From Nitrososphaerota archaeon (lineage in GTDB: Archaea > Thermoproteota > Nitrososphaeria > Nitrososphaerales > Gagatemarchaeaceae): a stretch of DNA of 55,395 nt. Of the stretch, positions 34,482 to 42,518 are shown piece by piece (within the stretch, counting starts at the first letter, position 1; the number at the start of each line of letters is the position of its first letter). Location: assembly GCA_029785615.1 (NCBI GenBank), contig JAFLZH010000007.1, forward strand, positions 263-55,657, read 5' to 3'. The notes below the pieces were generated by a model, which did not search any database, had not been told where the DNA came from, and saw only the letters and a program-made list of their open reading frames with translations. Made by a program: the position numbers and the translations under genes.

Positions 34482-35189
34482 GTGAAGGGAGTCGCGGTAG
34501 GCGTCGCCGACCTGAGAGCCAAACCGAAGTTCAGGTCCGAGCGGGTCTCGCAGCTGATCTACGGGGAAGAGGTCCGCGTCCTCGGCTCCGAGGAGGACTA
34601 CTACAGGGTCATGGGGAGGGACGGGTACGAAGGGTACATCCAGAAGTCCCTCGTCGACGAGCTGGACGGGGAGAGGGCGTACAAGCTGGCCGGCCGGCAC
34701 CAGGCCGAAGGCGTCCAGTTCCCCTTCGGGTCCTACCTGAGCGAGAAAGAGGCCAGGCGGTTCAAGGTCCCACGCAAGCTGCTCGTCCCTGTCCACAGCG
34801 CTGCGGACCCCGTGGCCCTGGCCAAGGACTTCCTGGGGGTGCCCTACCTCTGGGGCGGGACTTCAGACTTCGGCTACGACTGTTCAGGTTTCACCCAGAG
34901 GCTGTTCCGGTACTCCTGCGTGGAGCTCCCCAGGGACGCAGGCCAGCAGAGGGATGCGGGGGGGATCGTGGACGGCTTCGGTGCCGCCGGGAGGGGGGAC
35001 CTGGTGTTCTTCACCGGCCACGTGGCCATCTACCTAGGGGGGATGAAGATCATACACGCCAACCTCGGCCACGGGGGGGTCTCGGTCACCGACCTGTCGG
35101 ACAGGAGCGCGTACTCGCGGCGCCTTCTTGGCATCTTCGAGGGGATACGACGCTTCGACGGGGACGACTTCACTCGCGGACGTGCCTGA
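34482..35189 (+). CDS. NlpC/P60 cysteine peptidase with bacterial SH3 domains (YkfC-like)
   Basis: A 235-aa protein. Residues 1-60 are an SH3b domain (VADLRAKPKFRSERVSQLIYGEEV). A second SH3-like segment lies at 66-104. The NlpC/P60 domain (110-235) has Cys134 in DCSGF, His180 in GHVAIYLG and His192 in IIHAN, the full catalytic triad. The layout resembles Bacillus YkfC, a cytosolic enzyme that cleaves gamma-D-Glu-diaminopimelate bonds of imported murein peptides. No signal peptide is present, so it should work in the cytosol. The substrate is inferred. GTG 34482 was chosen over GTG 34467 by TATA spacing. Confidence 0.85.
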   Translation: MKGVAVGVADLRAKPKFRSERVSQLIYGEEVRVLGSEEDYYRVMGRDGYEGYIQKSLVDELDGERAYKLAGRHQAEGVQFPFGSYLSEKEARRFKVPRKLLVPVHSAADPVALAKDFLGVPYLWGGTSDFGYDCSGFTQRLFRYSCVELPRDAGQQRDAGGIVDGFGAAGRGDLVFFTGHVAIYLGGMKIIHANLGHGGVSVTDLSDRSAYSRRLLGIFEGIRRFDGDDFTRGRA

Positions 35190-36069
35190 GTATCGACGGC
35201 TCGAGCTTAGGCTGGCCGATCTTCAGCAGCCCCTCGGTCACCCGGACCCAGTTGCTGTCCTTCGAGCAGACCTCCTTCAGCATCCGGAGACCGCGCCGCC
35301 TGTCCTTCCCCGAGCTGAGGAGCCCGATGGCCACCCAGTACTTCAGCTCCCGCTCCTCGGGGACCAGCCCCATCCCCTTGGTGTAGGCGTCCAGGGCTTC
35401 TTCGGGCCTGTCGGAGCTGAGGAGGTCGTCCCCTCGGTCCACCCATCTGTATCCGCGCTGGTACCTCAGGAGGCGCCTTAGCTCGACCAGGGGCTCGGGG
35501 TGGTCCTCGACCCTGAGCTCGAAAAGCCTCCCCTCCCAGTGATTCGGCTTCAGCTCCGGGCCGACGACGAGCAGCGCTGCCGACTGCTTCCCCCTCAGGT
35601 CTCCCCCCTCCGCCTGGGCCGCGTCCAGGGCGGCGAGGAGCCTCTCAGGGAGGGGGGAACCTCTCTCTCCTTCGAACGCCCTCCTCATCGCACCCCAGAC
35701 CCTGTGGTTCTCCATTATGTTCCCCTGGCAGCTGAAACCGTTTCCGGTCGCATGTCCGGCGCAGGGGATGCACTTCTCCCCGGTGTGCGCGGCGACCTCC
35801 CCCTGTGCGTCCACCATTGCCACCTGCCTCACCTCCGGCTTGACGTCCGCCTCAAGGAGAGACGTCAGCGCGCGCTTCGCTGTCATACCCCCTGACATCA
35901 TCTCGATGCCCAAGGGTCCGTAGCGGACGTCGAGCGTCGCCTGGGTGGCCACGGCCCCCACCCCGGCCCTCGCCCAGGGGACGGCAGAGCCCACGGAGAA
36001 GTAGTGCGACTGGACCGCCACTCCCATCTCGCCTGTCTTTTCGTCTCGGGCGACGATGGAGTATGTCAA
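35170..36069 (-). CDS. DUF1028 (Ntn-hydrolase-like) protein with a C-terminal TPR-like region
   Basis: A 299-aa protein. Residues 1-200 are a DUF1028 domain, starting TYSIVARDEKTGEMGVAVQSHYF with GAVATQATLD and GNIMENHRVW later. The family is a self-processing Ntn-type hydrolase of unproven function, often encoded near peptidases. The last 90 residues resemble two TPR helical pairs (LSSDRPEEALDAYTKGMGLVP). TTG 36069 is chosen by TATA distance (about 31 nt). The 3' end overlaps the convergent NlpC/P60 gene by 20 nt. Confidence 0.82.
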   Translation of the reverse strand: MTYSIVARDEKTGEMGVAVQSHYFSVGSAVPWARAGVGAVATQATLDVRYGPLGIEMMSGGMTAKRALTSLLEADVKPEVRQVAMVDAQGEVAAHTGEKCIPCAGHATGNGFSCQGNIMENHRVWGAMRRAFEGERGSPLPERLLAALDAAQAEGGDLRGKQSAALLVVGPELKPNHWEGRLFELRVEDHPEPLVELRRLLRYQRGYRWVDRGDDLLSSDRPEEALDAYTKGMGLVPEERELKYWVAIGLLSSGKDRRRGLRMLKEVCSKDSNWVRVTEGLLKIGQPKLEPSILRHVRE

Positions 36070-36094
36070 GGCCTCTCGGCGGAGTCCGAGAATC

Positions 36095-36105
36095 CATTAT
36101 TAAAC
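36095..36105. promoter_or_regulatory. Single bidirectional TATA element between DUF1028 and the DapB-like gene
   Basis: CATTATTAAAC lies 31 nt before TTG 36069 (minus) and 27 nt before TTG 36127 (plus). No other A/T element is present in this 57-bp gap, so one TATA appears to serve both genes. Confidence 0.6.
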
Positions 36106-36126
36106 GCCGGGGGGCGCCTCGGGTCC

Positions 36127-37062
36127 TTGGTCAGGGTCGTCCTATGCGGCTTGGGCGCCATGGGGACAGAGATCCTCAAGCATCTGCTAGAAAGGGGTCA
36201 CGCGGTCGTCGGGGTGATCGACGCCGACCCGGACAAAGCAGGGAAGACTGTGGCCGAGCTCACGGGCCTCCCGCTCGGCGTTCGGGTCCACCAGTCGGTG
36301 CAGTCCGCCCCCCTCGCCGACGCGGAGGTGGCGGTGTTCGCCGCCCGGTCGCGGGTGGAGGACGTGGCCGGGGACATAGCCCACCTGCTTTCTGCAGGGC
36401 TCGACGTCGTCACCGACACAGAAGAGATGGCCTATCCCAGCCACGCCGGTGGGGACGAGGCAGGGCGGCTCGACGCCATCGCGAGGGAGAAGGGAGTCAC
36501 CCTGGTCGGGGTGGGGGTGAATCCGGGGTTCGTCATGGACTGGGTCCCGGCGGTCATAGCCTCAGCCTCAAAGAACCCGACGCGGATCCACGTGGTGCAC
36601 AGCGTCGACCTCTCCAGGAGGCGCCAGGCGGTGCAGAGGAGAGCGGGGGTCGGCCTGGGCCGGGCCAAGTTCGAGAAGGAACTCGCCGAGGGGAAGCTAG
36701 GCCACATCGGGCTCGCAGAGTCGGCGCACCTCGTTGCCCTCTCGCTCGGGAGGGATCTCGAAGGCGCCGGCGAAGGGACGTTCCCCGTGATGGGCTCGGA
36801 GGACTACGTGATGGGGGTGAGGCAGTTCGCCGAGGGGAAGGCCGGAGACTGCGCGATACGCCTCGACCTCGAAATGACCACCACCTCGGCAGACTTCGAC
36901 GTCATAGAGGTCAGCGGGGATCCTGTGATCAAAGTAAGGTTCGAGAAGGGCGTGTTCACGGAGTCTGCGACCGTCGCCATGGTCGTCCACGCGGTCGAGC
37001 GGGTCGGCAGGGCCCCGGCCGGGCTCATCACCATCCTCGACCTCCCGCTGGCCGTGCGGTGA
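36127..37062 (+). CDS. DapB-like / diaminopentanoate dehydrogenase-like oxidoreductase
   Basis: A 311-aa NAD(P)-dependent dehydrogenase. The Rossmann motif is VLCGLGAMG near the start, with the acidic IDADPDK after beta-2. A DTEEMAYPSHAGG loop and GVNPGFVMDW segment match the dihydrodipicolinate reductase-like family that includes 2,4-diaminopentanoate dehydrogenase of ornithine breakdown. It probably acts on a diamino or keto-amino acid. TTG 36127 was chosen by the TATA spacing; the frame is open upstream to 36004 but that part is antisense to DUF1028. Confidence 0.72.
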   Translation: MVRVVLCGLGAMGTEILKHLLERGHAVVGVIDADPDKAGKTVAELTGLPLGVRVHQSVQSAPLADAEVAVFAARSRVEDVAGDIAHLLSAGLDVVTDTEEMAYPSHAGGDEAGRLDAIAREKGVTLVGVGVNPGFVMDWVPAVIASASKNPTRIHVVHSVDLSRRRQAVQRRAGVGLGRAKFEKELAEGKLGHIGLAESAHLVALSLGRDLEGAGEGTFPVMGSEDYVMGVRQFAEGKAGDCAIRLDLEMTTTSADFDVIEVSGDPVIKVRFEKGVFTESATVAMVVHAVERVGRAPAGLITILDLPLAVR

Positions 37063-37257
37063 GGCATCAGGGCGCGCCGCCTGGTCGTTCGCCCGCAGAG
37101 TAGCTTGCCCTCTCAGCCTAATGCCTTCAGGTCATCTTGACCTAATCCCGTAACTCTGTTCAGTCATCGAGGGCGTGGCGTGCGGCCTCCGGTCTGCTCT
37201 TAAACACGCTGCACAGCGCGGCAGGTCGTGCCGGGGTCCGGCCGCGGCGTCCGCCTT

Positions 37258-37662
37258 TCAGGGCGCCTTACGTATCGTGTAGAGGCCGAGGGACTCGTCG
37301 AGCTCCCGCACCGCGTCGTTGTCGGTGGGGGTGAGCACGGACTCTAGCAGCGGGAAGACCACGGCCGACATGACGTGCCCGCCGACGACGCTCCAGTCCC
37401 GCCCTCCGAGGGTGCCGTGCGCGTGCAGGAATGGCGCCCCGTCTTTCGCGGTCACGTTCCCCACCAGGCTTGTGAGCTCCAGCTGCTCTTTGAACGCCTT
37501 CTCCTCGTACTTCTTCGCCGCCGGGTCGTAGCGCCCCAGCCTGACCTCCCGGACCCCGCCGAGGCCCGTCACGAGGGCCGTGGAGATGCCGTCCTCGGCC
37601 GCGGCGGCCAGTATGCCTTCGGGTATCAGCTACCCCGCCTTGAGATGGTGGATCTTTGCCAA
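37258..37662 (-). pseudogene. PPC/DUF296 domain protein interrupted by an in-frame amber codon
   Basis: The minus strand encodes a full PPC (DUF296) domain: GISTALVTGLGGVREVRLG, LELTSLVGNV, PFLHAHGTLGGRDWSVVGGH. Archaeal PPC proteins are small trimeric proteins of unknown role. The natural start, TTG 37662, is 28 nt from a TATA element (37685-37694) and reads LAKIHHLKAG before TAG at 37630-37632 (codon 11). It then continues in frame as LIPEGILAAAAEDG into the domain. A Glu codon (GAG) would restore it. Translation could restart at GTG 37572, but that lacks the first strand and helix. Confidence 0.7.
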
Positions 37663-37783
37663 CTTTGGCCCCGACGGTCCGGCGCGATAAAAACATGGGC
37701 TCCAGCAACTCCGGAACAGTTTCGCCTACCCCCATAGGTCGTTACGGCGGGGGAGAGGGGCAAAGGCTTTCATACCCAGCAGC

Positions 37784-38815
37784 GTGCATAAAGATTCACG
37801 GGAGCCATTGCAAATCTTGGGGGAGAAGACGACGACCGCCGAGTCGCAAATATGGGCCGTTTCGGTCAAAGGGCTTACTCGGGAGTATACTACTAGGAAC
37901 TTCTTCGGCGGGGTCACCAGGACCACATGGGCTCTGTCTGGCATTGACTTCCAGATCGCGAACGGCGAGCTCTTCGGGCTGATAGGCCCCAACGGGGCGG
38001 GCAAGACCACCACCATCAAGATACTCACCACCCTCCTCACCCCAACGGGAGGGGATGCGCTCATCCTGGGCCTGAACGTCAGGAAAGACCTCTACGAGAT
38101 CAGACGCAGGATAGGCATAGTCTTCGGAGGGGAGCGCGGGCTGTACAACAGGGTCACCGCTGTGGACAACCTGCGCTACTTCTCGGACCTCTACGGGGTG
38201 GACCCCAAGGTGGCGAAGGAGAGGATCCCGAAGCTGCTTGAAATCGTCGGCCTCGCGGGCCGGGAGAAGGAGAGGGTGGAGAAGTACTCCAGGGGGATGA
38301 AGCAGCGGCTGCACATAGCGAAGGCCCTGGTCCACGACCCCGAGCTTATCTTCCTCGACGAGCCGACCATCGGACTCGACCCCGCCGGCGCCCGGGACAT
38401 ACGGAACATGGTCAGGGACCTGAAGGCCCAGGGGAAGACGATACTTCTCACCACACACTACATGTTCGAGGCTGAAGAGCTCTGCCAGCGGGTCGGGGTC
38501 ATCTCGAAGGGGAAGATCGTCGCCCTCGACACGCCGTCGGAGCTGAAGAATATGGTGAGGGACATCTCGGTCATCGACCTGAGGACCTACGGGGCGACCA
38601 TGGACTACGTCGAAGCCCTCAGGGCGATCCCCGACGTGGTGAGGGTCGTGGCGGACCTTGAATCGGAGCAGCAGTCGATCAGGATCCAGACCCCCATGGG
38701 CGCTGACCTGCTCCCGAAGGTGGTGGCGTCCCTGCCTGCGGGGGCCAAGATAATCGACAGGACGATCAAGGAGCCCACCCTGGAGGACGCCTACCTCAGG
38801 CTGGTCGAAGAGTGA
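37784..38815 (+). CDS. ABC-2 type exporter ATP-binding protein
   Basis: A 343-aa ATPase of the DrrA/NatA group. Walker A is GPNGAGKTT, the signature is YSRGMKQRL (a frequent variant of LSGGQ in this group), Walker B is ELIFLDEPTIGLDP, and the H-loop is TTHYM. The C-terminal 90 residues are the usual DrrA accessory domain. The start is uncertain: GTG 37784 gives the longest frame, and TTG codons at 37808 and 37817 are possible. It forms an operon with two permease genes. Confidence 0.9.
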   Translation: MHKDSREPLQILGEKTTTAESQIWAVSVKGLTREYTTRNFFGGVTRTTWALSGIDFQIANGELFGLIGPNGAGKTTTIKILTTLLTPTGGDALILGLNVRKDLYEIRRRIGIVFGGERGLYNRVTAVDNLRYFSDLYGVDPKVAKERIPKLLEIVGLAGREKERVEKYSRGMKQRLHIAKALVHDPELIFLDEPTIGLDPAGARDIRNMVRDLKAQGKTILLTTHYMFEAEELCQRVGVISKGKIVALDTPSELKNMVRDISVIDLRTYGATMDYVEALRAIPDVVRVVADLESEQQSIRIQTPMGADLLPKVVASLPAGAKIIDRTIKEPTLEDAYLRLVEE

Positions 38816-38816
38816 T

Positions 38817-39659
38817 ATGGTGTCCATGCAGGACCTCCCTCGGGGGAAGAGGGTGGACGGGTACGTCTCCCAGAAGGTCCAGGTCCTGAGGGCGTCGATC
38901 TTCCTCACACGGAAGCTCTTCTTCGCGGACCCCCAGTGGGTGATACCGAACATCATCGCCCCCTTCATCTTCACCCTGGTGGCGTTCTTCCTGTTCCAGG
39001 GGGAGACCTCCGGGAGCTCCTTCCTTCTCTACCTGGTCCTGGGTTCCGGCCTGATGGGGATGTGGGGGACCACCATCTATGCGTCGGCAAACTCCATCGG
39101 CTTCGACAGATGGAACGGGACAATGGAGGCGACCCTCGCCGCGCCCATCCCGCTGTCGTGGATTGCCCTGGGCAGGGTCCTCTTCAACACGCTGCAGGGG
39201 GTGCTCAACGCCGTCTTCATCCTGGTGATAGGGCTGGCCTGGTTCAGGGTGGGCTTCGGACTGGTGAACCCCGGCGCCTTCTTCCTCGCCTCGGTGGCCA
39301 CCTTCCTCTCGCTCTCGTCCTTCGGGCTGCTCATGACCACCATCCTCCTGCTCTCGAGGAAGGGGGGCTTCATCACCAACTCCATGGAGATCCCGGTCTA
39401 CATCGCCACCGGGACGATGTTCCCGGTCATACTGCTCCCCATCGTCTACCTTCCGTTCGCCTTCATGCTGGCCCCGACCTGGGGGATAGAGGCCATCAGG
39501 ATCGCGGCGCTGCCTGGGTACGTCGGGCTCCCCACCACCTACTGGCAGGACATGGTCATAATGGTGGCCGAGACGCTCGCCTATCTCGGACTGGCCTTCT
39601 TCCTGTTCAAGCGGGTGGAGGCCTACGCCAAGAGGAACGGGACCCTTGAAGAGTACTGA
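38817..39659 (+). CDS. ABC-2 type transporter permease
   Basis: A 280-aa membrane protein with six hydrophobic segments and the ABC2_membrane pattern: WNGTMEATLAAPIPLSWIALGR between helices 2 and 3, and GMFPVILLP-like TGTMFPVILLPIVYLP near the end. ATG 38817 is one base after the ATPase stop. The transported substrate is unknown; drug, lipid or polysaccharide export are usual for the family. Confidence 0.88.
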   Translation: MVSMQDLPRGKRVDGYVSQKVQVLRASIFLTRKLFFADPQWVIPNIIAPFIFTLVAFFLFQGETSGSSFLLYLVLGSGLMGMWGTTIYASANSIGFDRWNGTMEATLAAPIPLSWIALGRVLFNTLQGVLNAVFILVIGLAWFRVGFGLVNPGAFFLASVATFLSLSSFGLLMTTILLLSRKGGFITNSMEIPVYIATGTMFPVILLPIVYLPFAFMLAPTWGIEAIRIAALPGYVGLPTTYWQDMVIMVAETLAYLGLAFFLFKRVEAYAKRNGTLEEY

Positions 39660-40488
39660 AGACGGCCGCGGGGTCCTGAGCGCAGGCTCGAGGCTCCAGA
39701 TGGCCTACAGGGTGTTCATGGGTGCGTTCTTCTTCGGGCGCAAGGGGCTGATCATCTGGGACAGCTGGGAGATGTGGGTGATGCAGATATTCATCACACC
39801 CATAGCGCAGATGGGGTTCTTCGCCTTCCTCTCGGTCTACCTGAAGTATCCGCTGTCGGTCACCCAGTTCATAGTCATAGGCAACGCCATACAGTCCATG
39901 TCCTTCTCCGCTGTCTTCGCCGTGGCCAACATCACCTCCCAGGACAAGTGGCAGGGGACCCTCCCGAGCACCATGGTCACGCCTGCCAACAGGGCCGCGC
40001 TATTCATCGGCAGGGCGTGGTTCCAGGTGCTCCTCTCCTCGCTCATAGCCGGAGCCGGGCTCCTCTACGCGGCCACCATTTTCGGGGTCAGCTTCGCCCA
40101 GGCGGACTTCCTGGGGGTGGCGGTGGTGGTCTTCCTGACCAGCATAGCGATGACGACCTTCGGCCTGCTGATCAGCGCGGTCGGCCTGTACATGAGGACT
40201 GCCCTCATAGTGGCGAACATATTCCTCTTCGTGACCATGCTCCTCTGCGGCATCGACTTCGCGGTCTCGCGGCTCCCTATCTGGCTCCAGCCGCTGTCCT
40301 GGGCGATCCCGCTCACCTACGGCACAGAGGCTGTCCGCATGGCCATAGCCGGTGCTTCAATCCCTGCTCTCCTCCCCATGCTGGGCTGGGAAGCCCTCGA
40401 CGCGGTGCTGGTGATGCTGGCCGGGTTCGGCCTCTTCAGCGGCTTCGAGCTGCTCTCGCGGAGGACGGGCAGGTTCGAAGAGTACTAG
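39646..40488 (+). CDS. ABC-2 type transporter permease, second subunit
   Basis: A 280-aa membrane protein homologous in layout to the upstream permease: DKWQGTLPSTMVTPANRAALFIGR corresponds to its coupling segment, and LCGIDFAVSRLPIWLQPLSWAIPLTYGTEAVR to the last helices. TTG 39646 overlaps the previous gene by 14 nt. Together with it the exporter would be a heterodimeric permease with one ATPase homodimer. Confidence 0.87.
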   Translation: MKSTEDGRGVLSAGSRLQMAYRVFMGAFFFGRKGLIIWDSWEMWVMQIFITPIAQMGFFAFLSVYLKYPLSVTQFIVIGNAIQSMSFSAVFAVANITSQDKWQGTLPSTMVTPANRAALFIGRAWFQVLLSSLIAGAGLLYAATIFGVSFAQADFLGVAVVVFLTSIAMTTFGLLISAVGLYMRTALIVANIFLFVTMLLCGIDFAVSRLPIWLQPLSWAIPLTYGTEAVRMAIAGASIPALLPMLGWEALDAVLVMLAGFGLFSGFELLSRRTGRFEEY

Positions 40489-40497
40489 GGCCGTCCA

Positions 40498-41070
40498 TTG
40501 AGGCTCCACCTCAACAAGCCGGGGATAAGGGCGCTGGGGGTCGCAGAGAGCTTCAGGGAGGGCCAACGCGCGTCCGTCCTTGCCGGGGTCGTGATGCGGA
40601 GCGACTTCGTGATAGACGGGGTCGCCCTGGGGAGGACCGAGGTGGGAGGGGACGACGCCACGAAGTCCATAGTCGGGCTCTTCAGGAGGCTTCACAGGAA
40701 CGACATCAACGTCGTCCTGGTCTCTGGGGCCATCCTGAGCCTCTACAACATCGTGGACGTCGACGCGCTGTCCGAGAGGACGGGGACCCCGGTCATATGC
40801 CTGACCTACAAGGAGACTTCGGGCATCGAGGGGGCGATAAGGCGCCACTTCCCCGAGGGGGCCGAGGGGAAGCTGGAGGCCTACCGGCGGCTGGGCAGGA
40901 GGGCGGGGGTGAAGCTCGGCACCGGCCACAGGGTGTTCGTCAGGTCGGCGGGGCTGGATGGACGGGAGGCGAAGTCCGTGCTCGACGCGTTCACCCTGCA
41001 GGGGTCGGTCCCGGAGCCTGTGAAGGTCGCCAAGCTACTGGCCCGGGCCGCTATGGCCTGGCGATCTTGA
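40498..41070 (+). CDS. DUF99 family protein (endonuclease V-related fold)
   Basis: A 190-aa protein. It starts RLHLNKPGIRALGVAESF and contains VLAGVVMRSDFVIDGVALG, INVVLVSGAILSLYNIVD and GTPVICLTYKE, the characteristic blocks of archaeal DUF99, a family distantly related to endonuclease V. Function is unproven. TTG 40498 lies 9 nt after the exporter operon, so it may be co-transcribed. The 3' end overlaps the convergent oxidase gene by 20 nt. Confidence 0.85.
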   Translation: MRLHLNKPGIRALGVAESFREGQRASVLAGVVMRSDFVIDGVALGRTEVGGDDATKSIVGLFRRLHRNDINVVLVSGAILSLYNIVDVDALSERTGTPVICLTYKETSGIEGAIRRHFPEGAEGKLEAYRRLGRRAGVKLGTGHRVFVRSAGLDGREAKSVLDAFTLQGSVPEPVKVAKLLARAAMAWRS

Positions 41071-42496
41071 CCATGGGATTCATGGCCCACTTCGGGTCGA
41101 AGGTCTCCTTCAGCTCCTCCATCAGGTGGTAGGTCCGCGGATACTGCCGCCTGACGAACCTAGCCCTCAGCATCCCGTCGCCATGCTCCCCGGTCATGGA
41201 CCCTCCCATCTTCCACACCCCCTCGAAGCACTCCTCCATCAGCTCCTCGTTGGTCTTCATCCCGGCCTGGCCTCCGAGGTCGATGAGGGGCCTCGCGTGC
41301 AGGTTCGCGTCCCCCGCGTGGCCGTAGAGTATGTACTCGAGCCCCCGCTTCTCGAACTGGTCGACCAGGAGCCTGACGAGGTCGCCGAGCCTCTCCCGGG
41401 GGGCCACCAGGTCCTCCACCCCGGGGACGGGGGTACGCCCTCCTCGCTTCATCTCCCGCGCGGCGGTCAGGGTCTCGTTCCTCGACGCCCAGGCTGCAGC
41501 TATGTCCCCCTCGTCTGTCATCACCAGCGGCTCGAGCCCTCCGACGGCCCCCGCCGCCTCCGCGACCCTGTCCTCAGCCTCCCCCTCGCTCCCGTCGAGC
41601 TCGCAGAAGACCATGAACGGGTCGTCGGAACGCGAGAGCCTCGAGACCCTCTCCCACCTCCCGGTCTCCCGGAACACCGACTTGTCCACCACCTCCAGGG
41701 CTGACGGCGCGAGACACCTGAACGCCCCCACGGTGGCGTCCAGGTCCTGAAGGGCTGACTCTGCCACGAAGAGGGCCCGCCACCTTGGCCGGGGGACGGT
41801 CATCAGCGTCGCCTCCGTTACGACGCCCAAGGTCCCCTCGGACCCGGCGAACAGCCTCTGGAGGTCGAACGTCCCGTCCCGGAGCGCCTTCTCCAGCCTG
41901 TACCCTGAAGAGTTCTTGGCGACCCTGGGCGCCTCGTCCAGGATGTCGCGCCAGTTCTCGACGACCAGTGACGCCGCCCTCCTGGTCCTTCCGTCCCCTG
42001 ACAGCGCTTCTTCTACCGCGACCGGTCCCAGCGCCCCCACGCTCCCGTCTGCGAAGACGACCCTGGCCCCGGCCAGGAAGTCCACCGTGGAGCCGTACTT
42101 GAGGGTCCTCGCTCCCGACGAGTTGTTGGCCACCATCCCCCCCACCGTGCAGCTGGCATAGGACGACGGGTCCACCGGCATCCACGCGCCTTGCAGGGAG
42201 AGGGCCCTGTTGAGGTCCGCCTTCACCACCCCCGGCTCGCAGTAGACGAGCCCTTCGCCTACCCTGATGGCGCTCCTCGACTGGACCAGGATCGCCCCCC
42301 TGCCGACAGACTGGGACGGGATCGAGGTCCCTCCGCCCCGGGGGGTCACCGCCAGCCCCGACGCCGCCGCCTCCCTCACAGCCTGGGCGACCTCCTCCTC
42401 GGACCCGGCGACGTAGGCCCTGGCCGGCGCTATGGCGTAAATCCCCGCGTCCCTGGAGAGCGTCGCCAGCTCGGCGTCCGAGATTACCCTTCGCAA
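41051..42496 (-). CDS. FAD-linked oxidase of the GlcD / D-lactate dehydrogenase type
   Basis: A 481-aa flavoprotein. The FAD_binding_4 domain has VTPRGGGTSIPSQ (pyrophosphate loop), the PVDPSSYASCTVGGMVANNSSG block and LFAGSEGTLGVVTEATL. The FAD-oxidase C domain has YGHAGDANLHARP (metal and substrate histidines) and GSMTGEHGDGMLR. It oxidises a 2-hydroxy acid such as D-lactate or glycolate and passes electrons to an acceptor. There are no Fe-S cysteines, so a partner is needed or electrons go elsewhere. TTG 42496 begins 22 nt after trm5. Confidence 0.88.
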   Translation of the reverse strand: MRRVISDAELATLSRDAGIYAIAPARAYVAGSEEEVAQAVREAAASGLAVTPRGGGTSIPSQSVGRGAILVQSRSAIRVGEGLVYCEPGVVKADLNRALSLQGAWMPVDPSSYASCTVGGMVANNSSGARTLKYGSTVDFLAGARVVFADGSVGALGPVAVEEALSGDGRTRRAASLVVENWRDILDEAPRVAKNSSGYRLEKALRDGTFDLQRLFAGSEGTLGVVTEATLMTVPRPRWRALFVAESALQDLDATVGAFRCLAPSALEVVDKSVFRETGRWERVSRLSRSDDPFMVFCELDGSEGEAEDRVAEAAGAVGGLEPLVMTDEGDIAAAWASRNETLTAAREMKRGGRTPVPGVEDLVAPRERLGDLVRLLVDQFEKRGLEYILYGHAGDANLHARPLIDLGGQAGMKTNEELMEECFEGVWKMGGSMTGEHGDGMLRARFVRRQYPRTYHLMEELKETFDPKWAMNPMVKIARP

Positions 42497-42518
42497 CCCT
42501 GACAGGTTGCCCGCCCAC

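Noticed and set aside
34401-34796. Upstream extension of lysA to 34796
   Set aside because: It is antisense to the NlpC/P60 gene, and the lysA TATA box lies 24 nt before ATG 34400.
41574-42518. 314-aa frame overlapping the GlcD-type oxidase on the same strand
   Set aside because: Gly/Arg-rich shadow frame of a gene with clear FAD-binding motifs.
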